NCBI RefSeq assembly: GCF_012317385.1
Contig: NZ_CP051144.1
Coordinates: 558,001-622,000 of the forward strand
Reading direction: 5' to 3'
Source: Romboutsia sp. CE17
Lineage (GTDB): Bacteria; Bacillota; Clostridia; Peptostreptococcales; Peptostreptococcaceae
DNA: 64,000 bases
The stretch's first letter is position 1, and every line of letters starts with the position of its first letter. Made by a program: the position numbers and the translations under genes. This document shows, piece by piece, positions 25,406 through 33,220 of the stretch. The notes beneath the pieces are model-generated. The model ran no database searches. It had not been told where the DNA came from and saw only the letters and a program-made list of their open reading frames with translations.

Positions 25406-25536
25406 AAACCTTTAGAGTCTAAAAATTCTTCTTGTAGGTTTAGGATCATTTTTATAGTATTTTTAGATAGCGATTCATTACAATTTTTATAAATAAAATC
25501 AATCATTTCATCTAATGAGATAGTTATATCTTCCAT
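25375..25536 (-). CDS. Small acidic protein (53 residues), unknown
   Basis: Starts at ATG 25536 on the minus strand, after a strong TGGAGGATG site. The product begins MEDITISLDEMIDFIYKNC and ends with an acidic EIEEDEII tail; it is soluble, helical and contains one cysteine. A plausible minus-strand promoter (TTGATA, 17 bases, TAATAT) lies within 25560-25605. Its last codons form one arm of a perfect palindrome. I do not recognise a family. Ribosome binding site, promoter and terminator-like hairpin together support a real gene. Confidence 0.65.
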   Translation of the reverse strand: MEDITISLDEMIDFIYKNCNESLSKNTIKMILNLQEEFLDSKGLIEIEEDEII

Positions 25537-25633
25537 GTTAGCATCCTCCATTAAAAGTAAGATAATCTATATATATTATAATAAAAGAAAATTAATATCA
25601 ATAATAATTGTTTAAAAAATTTTGAACAAAAAA

Positions 25634-25664
25634 AGACTTCTATTGGGGGAAATAATAGAAGTCT
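25634..25664 (+). repeat. Hairpin with G-rich loop
   Basis: Perfect 11-bp stem (25634-25644 with 25654-25664) exposing the loop GGGGGAAAT. It stands just ahead of a ribosome binding site (GGGGGAG, 25670-25676) that repeats the loop sequence. It may be a leader or attenuator structure. Confidence 0.55.
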
Positions 25665-25683
25665 AAAATGGGGGAGATTGAGT

Positions 25684-25779
25684 ATGTTTGATTTTACATT
25701 TATAGTATGTCCATACTCAATAATTATATACATTAAAAATTTTTTTATTATAAATTTAATGTATATAATTATATTATGA
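25684..25779 (+). CDS. Candidate 31-residue hydrophobic peptide
   Basis: ATG at 25684, seven bases after GGGGGAG. The product starts MFDFTFIVCPYSIIIYIKNF and is almost wholly hydrophobic, ending INLMYIIIL. Most of the second half of the ORF is an 18-bp perfect inverted repeat (25720-25737 with 25755-25772). Either it is a tiny membrane peptide, as in type I toxin modules, or the hairpins belong to a non-coding RNA and the ORF is chance. No antisense RNA gene could be shown. Confidence 0.3.
   Translation: MFDFTFIVCPYSIIIYIKNFFIINLMYIIIL
25720..25772. repeat. 18-bp perfect inverted repeat
   Basis: Arms 25720-25737 and 25755-25772 around a 17-base T-rich loop; fully AT. A possible terminator or RNA structural element lying within the candidate hydrophobic ORF. 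Confidence 0.6.
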
Positions 25780-25853
25780 AAAAATGATACTATGGCAACT
25801 CACATTTTGAAAAAATAATGAATATAATAAAAGTAAATTAAGGGGGGAGTATC

Positions 25854-26462
25854 ATGGAATCTAGAGAATATAAAGATGATTTAAGAAAATTGATACTTGA
25901 TATGGCCCACAAAGAAATTGAAAATCATGCTTCTACTAAAGGAGCACAAAAATACTTTGAGGGAAATGTTGATAAAGTTATAGATAATAATATAAAAAAT
26001 ATGATCAAAGGAAGAAGTTATGATTCTATGTATCCTATGATAATAAAAAAAGGAACTTATCAGGATAATGTTATGGCTATTGCTAAAATCATAAAGAGAG
26101 AAGATATATTTAAGTCTAAAAATGAGCTTGTGAAATTTGCTAGATATTTAGATATAAATGTTAATTTAAAAAATTCATATAGTCAAATACTGAAAAAGAT
26201 ATCTAAGCATATATATATCAATAGAAATATATACTCTAAAAAATATATTTTATATAAAAGAGGCGGCAATGAGTATGTATTAGAACCAGAAAAATTAAAA
26301 AATGAATTAATTGAAAGTTATAGATCAAAAACTAGAGAAGATATGAAATCTATAGCCAAGCTTTTAAATTTAAATGTAGATGAAGGGGAAGGTGCAGAGG
26401 ATATAAGGAAAAAGGTAATAAACTATATTATAAAAGAGAAATTAGGAAAGAAAGGGAAATAA
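25854..26462 (+). CDS. Conserved-looking hypothetical protein
   Basis: A 202-residue, very lysine-rich and probably all-helical soluble protein, without signal peptide or membrane segment. A strong AAGGGGGGAG site precedes the ATG. The two ends contain similar short helices (NELVKFARYLDINVNLKNSY and REDMKSIAKLLNLNVDEGEG), which suggests an internal repeat of a helical unit, perhaps an SAP-like or DNA-binding module. No family recognised. It is monocistronic, closed by a terminator. Confidence 0.75.
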   Translation: MESREYKDDLRKLILDMAHKEIENHASTKGAQKYFEGNVDKVIDNNIKNMIKGRSYDSMYPMIIKKGTYQDNVMAIAKIIKREDIFKSKNELVKFARYLDINVNLKNSYSQILKKISKHIYINRNIYSKKYILYKRGGNEYVLEPEKLKNELIESYRSKTREDMKSIAKLLNLNVDEGEGAEDIRKKVINYIIKEKLGKKGK

Positions 26463-26468
26463 TAATTG

Positions 26469-26502
26469 ATTAAAGGCGCAAACAATGCGTCTTTAATTTT
26501 TG
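26469..26502 (+). terminator. Terminator after hypothetical protein gene
   Basis: A 12-bp stem with one wobble (26469-26480 with 26485-26496) containing GGCGCA, then T-rich sequence. Confidence 0.75.
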
Positions 26503-26549
26503 TATTGGCATATACTATAAAAGATAATAAATGAGGAGATGATAATAGT

Positions 26550-27305
26550 ATGAATATAAAAAAGATAATCATAACATTTATTATACTAAGTTTTATAATA
26601 ATAAGTTCTATTTCAGAAAAGAGTTTTTTTCCTGAATCAAGGGAAATTAAGATAATTAGCTACAACATACATAGTGGACTAGATAAAAATATGTATCCAA
26701 CTTTATTTGATATAATTGACTTTTTAAAGATGTCTGATGCAGATATAATATGTTTGCAAGAGGTAAATGAATCTGCGAAAGTAGGATTTCAAGTTAGTAG
26801 TTTAAAGGAAGAGCTAAAAATGTATTCTCATTTTGGTGCTAATGTAGTTAATTTTGGATCTAATTATGGTTTAGTAACTTATTCAAAATACCCAATCAAA
26901 TCAGAAAAACATATATATTTAAGTAGTGAGAGAGAGCAAAGAGGTTTGTTACATACAGTAATTGATGTAAATGGAAAAAAGCTAAACGTTATAAATGTCC
27001 ATTTAGGTGTAAAAAAAGAAGAAAGAGAAATACAAATAAAAGAAGTATTAGATTATGCAAAATCTTTAGGGTCAGAGCCTTATATTGTATTGGGAGATTT
27101 TAATGAAGGAAGTATATCTTTAGAAGGAACAAACTTAAAAGATGCTGCCGAAGAAACTGGTAACTCTAATATATTAACTTTTGCCTTAGGTTTATATAGA
27201 ATTGATTATATATTAGTATCATCAAATATAGAAGTTATAGATTATAATGTGCAAATAAAAAATATGTCAGATCATTATCCAATATTGGCAAAGTTAAAAA
27301 TATAG
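26550..27305 (+). CDS. Endonuclease/exonuclease/phosphatase family protein, membrane-anchored
   Basis: A 251-residue protein with an N-terminal hydrophobic anchor (residues about 5-20) and a DNase I-like fold: ISYNIHSGLD, CLQEVNES (metal-binding Glu), NVINVHLGV, VLGDFNEGS and the terminal SDHYPIL catalytic histidine. Family members cleave nucleic acid, phospholipids or sphingomyelin head groups; the anchor suggests an outside substrate, such as lipids or extracellular DNA. A GAGGAGATG site precedes the ATG. Confidence 0.87.
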   Translation: MNIKKIIITFIILSFIIISSISEKSFFPESREIKIISYNIHSGLDKNMYPTLFDIIDFLKMSDADIICLQEVNESAKVGFQVSSLKEELKMYSHFGANVVNFGSNYGLVTYSKYPIKSEKHIYLSSEREQRGLLHTVIDVNGKKLNVINVHLGVKKEEREIQIKEVLDYAKSLGSEPYIVLGDFNEGSISLEGTNLKDAAEETGNSNILTFALGLYRIDYILVSSNIEVIDYNVQIKNMSDHYPILAKLKI

Positions 27306-27388
27306 CTTTTAAAATTAAAAAAGTTGCAAAAAAATTATAATAAATATAAAATTAAGAAAATAGTAGTAATAAACTTAGGAGGTTAGGT

Positions 27389-27763
27389 ATGAAATTTACT
27401 TTTTGTCATAATAATTTTAATGTGTTAAATTTAGAAAAAAGCTTAGAATTCTATGAAAAGGCATTAGGATTAAAAGAAGTTAGACGTAAGGTTGCAGAAG
27501 ATGGAAGCTTCATATTAGTATATTTAGGAGATGGTTCAACTAGTCATACGTTAGAATTAACATGGCTAAGAGATTGGGATAGACCATACAATTTAGGTGA
27601 TAATGAATTCCATCTAGCATTAAGAGTGGATGACTTTGATGCTGCATATAATTTACATAAAGAAATGGATTGTATTTGTTTTGAAAATAAAGCTATGGGA
27701 ATATACTTTATAGCAGATCCAGACAATTATTGGATAGAAATATTACCACCAGTTAACAAATAA
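27389..27763 (+). CDS. gloA: Lactoylglutathione lyase-like glyoxalase (VOC)
   Basis: A 124-residue vicinal-oxygen-chelate protein of glyoxalase I length. The four metal ligands can be placed: His7 (FCHNNFNV), Glu in HTLELTW, His in EFHLALRV and Glu in YWIEILPP. It would detoxify methylglyoxal, which the same window makes through mgsA. The thiol cofactor is unclear since clostridia often lack glutathione. A TTAGGAGG site precedes the ATG. Confidence 0.87.
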   Translation: MKFTFCHNNFNVLNLEKSLEFYEKALGLKEVRRKVAEDGSFILVYLGDGSTSHTLELTWLRDWDRPYNLGDNEFHLALRVDDFDAAYNLHKEMDCICFENKAMGIYFIADPDNYWIEILPPVNK

Positions 27764-27788
27764 TTATAATAATTTAAATCATTTATTA

Positions 27789-27857
27789 AACTTTATATAA
27801 AATAATAGAGCTATAGCAATAAATCATTGTTGTAGCTCTATTATTTTATATAAAGTT
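27789..27857. repeat. 25-bp perfect inverted repeat
   Basis: Arms 27789-27813 and 27833-27857 are exact inverse complements around a 19-base loop; downstream of the glyoxalase gene. Probably a long terminator working in either direction. Confidence 0.75.
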
Positions 27858-27932
27858 AAATTTAGTGGTTATAAATTAGGACATACTTAAATATATATTA
27901 ATAATAATATTATTATTAAGGGGGCAAAACAA

Positions 27933-28886
27933 ATGAATAAAAGGAGAAGATACAAAGGCTTTAATAAAAGAAGTAAAACTATTCATATAAGAGTATTAAC
28001 TTTGATTTTCTGTCTATCTCTAATTGGAGTATATGGATATACACAGCTTAAAGACAGTAAGTTATTTAAAGAAAGTATATTTCCTAACTTTAGTTTTACA
28101 GAAGCTATAAGTAGTAAATTTAAAAATATATCTATTTCTAATATATTTAAGTTTGATGAAGATAAAGAAAATGAAAAATTTGTATATGAAGATATTTCTG
28201 ATGAATTGGACAAGATTAAAGAAGATGGAAGTTCTACAAGTGAAAGTTCTGATATTAAAGTGGCAACTATCGAAGGAGTAACTGTATATACAATCCAAGT
28301 TGCGTCTATAGGAGAAGGTCAGGATTTAGACACTGTAGAAGAAAAATTAAAGTCAAATAAAATACCATATTCAGTAGTAGAGGTAGATGGTATAAAAAAG
28401 GTACAATCATATTCTTCATTTGATGAAGATACAACAAGATCAAATTTAGATAGTGTCAGAAAAATATTTGATGATGCATTTATATCTGAATTAAAATTAC
28501 CTGTTTTATCTTTAGAATATACAAGTAAATATTCTTATATAGAAGATATTTCTTCGGGTTTGAATAGTTTAATAGAAAATTATAAAGAGGAATCTGTATT
28601 TTGGGAGAAAAATATAAACAAAGAGATTGATTTAACTGAGTATAATAATATTCTAACAAAGAGATTAGATATTGTGGAGAAATTACAAGAAAATACAGAA
28701 AAAATCGACTATGATGAAATGAATTCGTTTAAAGAAAATCTTATTAAATATACTAAAAGTGTAAATAGCAATACAAAGCAAGCCTCAAAAAATGCCAATG
28801 AAGATAATTATTACTTAAGTAAAAGCCTACTTCTAACATCTATCCAAGGGTACTATTCGTTTATAAATTTAATAAAGATTAGTTAA
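27933..28886 (+). CDS. SPOR-like domain membrane protein
   Basis: A 317-residue protein with a very basic start (NKRRRYKGFNKRSK), one membrane segment (about residues 22-38) and an extracytoplasmic part. Residues about 118-185 (VYTIQVASIGEGQDLDTVEE onward) resemble a SPOR repeat, the fold that binds denuded peptidoglycan at septa. The C-terminal 120 residues look helical. A GGGGGC-type site precedes the ATG. It probably acts in sporulation or division; no recognised name. A short hairpin terminates it. Confidence 0.72.
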   Translation: MNKRRRYKGFNKRSKTIHIRVLTLIFCLSLIGVYGYTQLKDSKLFKESIFPNFSFTEAISSKFKNISISNIFKFDEDKENEKFVYEDISDELDKIKEDGSSTSESSDIKVATIEGVTVYTIQVASIGEGQDLDTVEEKLKSNKIPYSVVEVDGIKKVQSYSSFDEDTTRSNLDSVRKIFDDAFISELKLPVLSLEYTSKYSYIEDISSGLNSLIENYKEESVFWEKNINKEIDLTEYNNILTKRLDIVEKLQENTEKIDYDEMNSFKENLIKYTKSVNSNTKQASKNANEDNYYLSKSLLLTSIQGYYSFINLIKIS

Positions 28887-28894
28887 AAAAATTT

Positions 28895-28925
28895 AAAGGT
28901 TGTTTAAGCAACCTTATTATTTTGT
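28895..28925 (+). terminator. Terminator after SPOR-like gene
   Basis: Seven-bp stem AAGGTTG / CAACCTT (28896-28902, 28909-28915), then a T-rich segment. Confidence 0.6.
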
Positions 28926-28983
28926 CGAAAAATAAGAAATAAAAAGTGATATAATATTTTAAAAAATATTAAGTTTTTCCAAA

Positions 28984-29052
28984 TCATATAGTATACTTAA
29001 TCATATAGTATACTTATAATGTCAATCAAATACAAATTATATAGTATACTTG
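28984..29052 (+). repeat. Three direct copies of ATATAGTATACTT element ahead of rnf
   Basis: Copies at 28984-28999, 29001-29016 and 29037-29052 share the core ATAGTATACTT, which holds the palindrome AGTATACT. The first two are 17 bases apart and identical over 16 bases; the third differs at both ends. A TATAAT at 29015-29020 overlaps the second copy. They could be operators for the rnf promoter. Confidence 0.7.
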
Positions 29053-29095
29053 CAATATTGATTAAATATTTAGTTTTAATGAGGGGGAATATTGA

Positions 29096-30433
29096 ATGAA
29101 ACTCTTAACATTTAAGGGGGGTATACATCCTCCATATAATAAAGAGTGTACGAAATCAAAGGCTCTTCAAAGAGCTAAGGATCCTAAGGTCGTATACATA
29201 CCTCTTCAACAACATATAGGTGCACCAGCAAAACCGATTGTTGAAGTAGGAGATGAAGTGAAGCTTGGACAGAAAATAGGGGAACAACAGGGGAATGTTT
29301 CTTGTAATGTACACTCATCTGTATCAGGAAAAGTTATAGCTATAAAGCCTCATGAAGTTCCTGGAGGAACTGCATTGTGTGTAGTTATAGAAAATGACTT
29401 TAAAGAAGAATTACACGAAAGTATAAAGCCTAAAGGAAATTTAGAAGATTTAAGCAAAGATCAAATCATTGAAATCATCAAAGAAGCAGGAATTGTTGGT
29501 ATGGGAGGAGCAACATTCCCAAATCATGTAAAAATCTCACCACCACCAGATTCAAAAATTGACACAGTTATTTTAAACGGAGCAGAATGTGAACCGTATC
29601 TTACAGCAGACCATAGATTAATGGTAGAAAACCCAGAAGATGTAGTTTTTGGACTAAGAGTATTAATGAAAGTATTAAATGTGAATAAAGGATATATAGG
29701 TATAGAAGCAAATAAGCCAGATGCGATCGAAGCTGTTAAAAAAATATCAAAAAACTATAGTGGTATAGAAGTAGTGAGTCTTGAAGTAAAATATCCACAA
29801 GGGGCTGAAAAGCAACTTATATATGCATGTACAGGTAGAGAGGTTCCATCAGGAGGACTACCAGCAGCTGTAGGTGTAGTAGTTGATAATGTAGCTACAG
29901 CAGCTCAAATTGCAAATACGATAAAAACAGGAATGCCTTTAGTTGAAAGAATTTGTACAATTACAGGTAGTTGTATAACAGAGCCTAAGAATCTAATAAT
30001 CAAAACAGGAACATTGGTTTCTGAGATTATAGAACAATGTGGAGGATATAAAAAAGAAAAAACATTAGGTAAGCTTATTATGGGTGGACCTATGATGGGG
30101 ATAGCTCAGTATACTGATGATATAGCGACTAATAAAGGTTCTTCTGGAATACTTTGTTTAAGTGAAGAGGAGTCTAAAACACCTAAGCCTCAAAATTGTC
30201 TAAGATGCGGGAAGTGTACAAACGTTTGCCCGGCATTTTTACAACCATTATATATTAGTGCATATTCATTAAATAATAATTTTGAAAGAGCTGCTGAACA
30301 TAGAGCTTTAGATTGTATAGAGTGCGGCTCATGCTCATTTGTATGTCCAGCAAGAAGGCCGCTATTACAATCTATTAGAAATGCAAAGAAAGAAATTGTA
30401 GCAATGAAGAAAAAACAAGCTGCTAGTAAGTAG
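29096..30433 (+). CDS. rnfC: Rnf complex subunit RnfC
   Basis: A 445-residue peripheral subunit of the Rnf ferredoxin:NAD+ oxidoreductase, which couples electron transfer to Na+ or H+ export. It carries the flavin/NADH-binding segment around EAGIVGMGGATFPNHVK and GAECEPYLTADHRLM, a SLBB-like middle, and two 4Fe-4S motifs near the C-terminus (CLRCGKCTNVCP and CIECGSCSFVCP). A GAGGGGGAA site precedes the ATG. It is first of six genes in the order C-D-G-E-A-B usual for clostridia. Confidence 0.97.
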   Translation: MKLLTFKGGIHPPYNKECTKSKALQRAKDPKVVYIPLQQHIGAPAKPIVEVGDEVKLGQKIGEQQGNVSCNVHSSVSGKVIAIKPHEVPGGTALCVVIENDFKEELHESIKPKGNLEDLSKDQIIEIIKEAGIVGMGGATFPNHVKISPPPDSKIDTVILNGAECEPYLTADHRLMVENPEDVVFGLRVLMKVLNVNKGYIGIEANKPDAIEAVKKISKNYSGIEVVSLEVKYPQGAEKQLIYACTGREVPSGGLPAAVGVVVDNVATAAQIANTIKTGMPLVERICTITGSCITEPKNLIIKTGTLVSEIIEQCGGYKKEKTLGKLIMGGPMMGIAQYTDDIATNKGSSGILCLSEEESKTPKPQNCLRCGKCTNVCPAFLQPLYISAYSLNNNFERAAEHRALDCIECGSCSFVCPARRPLLQSIRNAKKEIVAMKKKQAASK

Positions 30434-30448
30434 ATAGGGGGAAATATT

Positions 30449-31432
30449 GTGGAAAAGAAATTGATAGTATCATCTTCTCCTCATGTGAGAAGTAATGAAG
30501 ACACTTCTTATATAATGAAACAAGTTTTGATAGCACTTATACCGGCAACCATAGCTGGATTATACTTTTTTAGGCTTAATGCTCTAAGTGTTATATTTTT
30601 CTGTATATTAGGTACAGTTGGTTCAGAATATTTATATCAAAAAATTAGTAAGCAAGAAAGTACGATAGGAGATTATTCAGCAGTAGTAACAGGATTATTA
30701 TTAGCTTTCAATGTACCATCATCTCTTCCATGGTGGATGTGCTTAATAGGAGGAGCGTTTGCTATAATAGTTGTGAAAATGGTTTTTGGGGGAATAGGAA
30801 ATAATTTTCTAAATCCAGCTCTTGCTGCAAGGGCATTTTTACTAGCATCATTTCCAGTTGCAATGACATCTTGGCCTAAGCCAGGAGTATCAGAGTGGAT
30901 TAGCTCTGCAAACTTAGATACACTATCTACGGCAACTCCGCTTAGTTTCTTAAAAGCTGGATCAGCGGGGGTTGCAGACTTAGCCTCGAATGGAATAAAT
31001 ATGACAGATATGATTATAGGTAATATAGGCGGATGTATCGGTGAAACAAGCGCATTACTTATAATGCTAGGTGGAATTTATTTAATTTATAAGGGAATAA
31101 TTGATTATACAATACCAGTTATATACATAGCTTCAGTATTTATATTGACTTTTATATTAGGTGGATTTAGTTTTGATTTTGCATTATATGAATTATTTGC
31201 AGGAGGTTTAATGCTAGGTGGATTTTTCATGTTAACAGATTACACAACTTCACCAATGACTAAGAAGGGACAAATAATTTATGCATTATTAGCAGCAGTC
31301 ATAACAACAGTAATAAGATTATATGGTGGTTATCCAGAAGGTGTATCATACTCAATATTACTAGCTAACGTTGCAACTCCTCTTATAGATAAGTTTGTAT
31401 CTAATAGAGTATTTGGGGAGGTGTCTAAATAA
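30449..31432 (+). CDS. rnfD: Rnf complex subunit RnfD
   Basis: A 327-residue membrane subunit with about nine hydrophobic segments, starting with GTG after AGGGGGAAA. The segment DTLSTATPLSF (near residue 170) holds the threonine normally carrying covalent FMN in RnfD/NqrB proteins. It overlaps the rnfG start by one base (TAATG). Together with RnfG, E and A it forms the ion-pumping membrane part. Confidence 0.95.
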   Translation: MEKKLIVSSSPHVRSNEDTSYIMKQVLIALIPATIAGLYFFRLNALSVIFFCILGTVGSEYLYQKISKQESTIGDYSAVVTGLLLAFNVPSSLPWWMCLIGGAFAIIVVKMVFGGIGNNFLNPALAARAFLLASFPVAMTSWPKPGVSEWISSANLDTLSTATPLSFLKAGSAGVADLASNGINMTDMIIGNIGGCIGETSALLIMLGGIYLIYKGIIDYTIPVIYIASVFILTFILGGFSFDFALYELFAGGLMLGGFFMLTDYTTSPMTKKGQIIYALLAAVITTVIRLYGGYPEGVSYSILLANVATPLIDKFVSNRVFGEVSK

Positions 31433-31998
31433 TGAACAGTATAGTTAAATTAGGACTTAATCTATTTGGAATATGTGCAGTTTCAGCATTACTATTAGGA
31501 GCAACAAACAAGATAACAGAACCTATAATAGAACAAAGAAATATTCAAGCTAATAATGAATCAAGACAGGCAGTACTTCCAGATGCTACTGATTTTGCAG
31601 AAGTTGATAGTAGTAAGTATGACAATAAGGATGGAATAGTGTCGGAAGTTTATGAAGGCAAAGATGGTTCTGATATTGTGGGATATACTATAAAGGTTCT
31701 TCCAAAGGGGTATGGTGGAGAAATAGAGATTATAGTAGGAATATCTTTAGATGGTAAAGTTTCAGGTGTAAATATTGGTAATATGTCAGAAACACCAGGA
31801 CTTGGAGCTAAAGCAAAAGACCCAGAATTTAAAGATCAATTTACTGGAAAAGCAGCATCCGAAATTAATTTAGTAAAGGGAAGCGTATCTTCGGAAAAGG
31901 AAGTTTCTGCAATATCAGGTGCAACAATAACATCAGATGCAGTTACAAGTGGAGTAAATGTTGCAATAGAATTGTTTAATAATTCTTTAAGTAAATAA
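31432..31998 (+). CDS. rnfG: Rnf complex subunit RnfG
   Basis: A 188-residue flavoprotein with one N-terminal membrane helix and an outside FMN-binding domain. SGATITSDAV near residue 160 is the covalent FMN attachment motif (Thr of SGAT), and the ETPGLGAKA stretch is typical of the FMN-binding domain. Its ATG overlaps the stop of rnfD, and rnfE follows with AAGGAGGGAA. Confidence 0.95.
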   Translation: MNSIVKLGLNLFGICAVSALLLGATNKITEPIIEQRNIQANNESRQAVLPDATDFAEVDSSKYDNKDGIVSEVYEGKDGSDIVGYTIKVLPKGYGGEIEIIVGISLDGKVSGVNIGNMSETPGLGAKAKDPEFKDQFTGKAASEINLVKGSVSSEKEVSAISGATITSDAVTSGVNVAIELFNNSLSK

Positions 31999-32014
31999 GG
32001 AGGGAAAATAGATT

Positions 32015-32608
32015 ATGAACTCAAGTAAAATATTGAAGAATGGTCTAATAGATGAAAACCCAACCTTTGTGCAGGTAATAGGGATGTGTCCTACACTTGC
32101 AGTTACAAGTTCAGCTATAAATGGACTAGGAATGGGGCTTTCAACAGCATTAGTTTTATTATGTTCTAATGCAGTTATTTCTATGATGAGAAAAATTATA
32201 CCAGATAAAATAAGAATACCAGCATTTGTAGTTGTAATAGCTACATTTGTTACGATTGTAGGTTTATTATTGAAAGCATATGTACCAACTCTTGATCAAG
32301 CATTAGGTCTTTATATACCTTTGATAGTTGTTAACTGTATAATACTAGCTCGTGCAGAAAGTTTTGCATCTAAAAATGGAGCGATAGCTTCAGCATTAGA
32401 TGGTATAGGAATGGGACTTGGATTTACCCTAGCACTTACTATACTAGGTTCAGTAAGAGAAATATTTGGAGCAGGAACTTTATTCGGTCTAAGTTTATTT
32501 GGTGCATCATATCAACCAGCATTATTATTTATATTACCACCGGGAGCTTTCTTAACATTAGGTTTTTTAATGGCTGGATTTAATAAAATAAGAAGTAGAA
32601 AGGCATAG
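32015..32608 (+). CDS. rnfE: Rnf complex subunit RnfE
   Basis: A 197-residue protein with six membrane helices, homologous to Nqr[25 protein letters not shown] near residue 20 holds the conserved cysteine that, with one in RnfA, binds an iron site inside the membrane; further signature [12 protein letters not shown] in the second half mirrors this. Sits between rnfG and rnfA. Confidence 0.95.
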   Translation: MNSSKILKNGLIDENPTFVQVIGMCPTLAVTSSAINGLGMGLSTALVLLCSNAVISMMRKIIPDKIRIPAFVVVIATFVTIVGLLLKAYVPTLDQALGLYIPLIVVNCIILARAESFASKNGAIASALDGIGMGLGFTLALTILGSVREIFGAGTLFGLSLFGASYQPALLFILPPGAFLTLGFLMAGFNKIRSRKA

Positions 32609-32625
32609 TACAGGGGGATAAGTAT

Positions 32626-33201
32626 ATGAATTTAATTCTTTTATTTTTAAGTATAGTACTTGTTAACAATGTTATAACATCTCAATTCCTTGGGATTTGT
32701 CCTTTCTTAGGAGTTTCTAAAAAGGTTGATACAGCTGTAGGTATGGGAGTTGCAGTTACTTTTGTTTTAACTTTAGCATCAATAATTACATATTTTGTGC
32801 AAATGTTGTTAGTTAAAACAGGGCTTGAGTATTTGCAAACAATAGCATTTATATTAGTTATAGCATCTATAGTTCAGTTTGTTGAGATGGTTATTCAAAA
32901 AATGAGCCCATCTTTATACCAAGCTTTAGGAGTTTTCTTACCTCTTATAACTACAAACTGTGCAGTTTTAGGTATAGCATTAGTTAACGTTCAAAACGGA
33001 TATAATTTAGTAGAAACAATAGTAAATGGATTTGGCGCTGGAGCAGGATTTACTTTAGCTATAGTTTTATTTGCAGGGATAAGAGAAAGATTAGAATTAG
33101 CTGATATCCCAGAAACATTTAAAGGATTCCCAATAACTCTAATAGCAGCAGGATTAATGTCAATAGCGTTTCTTGGATTTACAGGACTTATACAGCTATA
33201 A
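32626..33201 (+). CDS. rnfA: Rnf complex subunit RnfA
   Basis: A 191-residue, six-helix subunit related to RnfE but inserted the other way round. [12 protein letters not shown] near residue 25 and [13 protein letters not shown] near residue 108 carry the conserved cysteines. A GGGGG site precedes the ATG, 17 bases after rnfE. Confidence 0.96.
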   Translation: MNLILLFLSIVLVNNVITSQFLGICPFLGVSKKVDTAVGMGVAVTFVLTLASIITYFVQMLLVKTGLEYLQTIAFILVIASIVQFVEMVIQKMSPSLYQALGVFLPLITTNCAVLGIALVNVQNGYNLVETIVNGFGAGAGFTLAIVLFAGIRERLELADIPETFKGFPITLIAAGLMSIAFLGFTGLIQL

Positions 33202-33220
33202 AATTAGGGGGTGAAAATAA

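Noticed and set aside
28981-29060. CRISPR-like short repeats ahead of rnf
   Set aside because: Repeat unit too short, only three copies with spacers of 1 and 20 bases; no cas genes.
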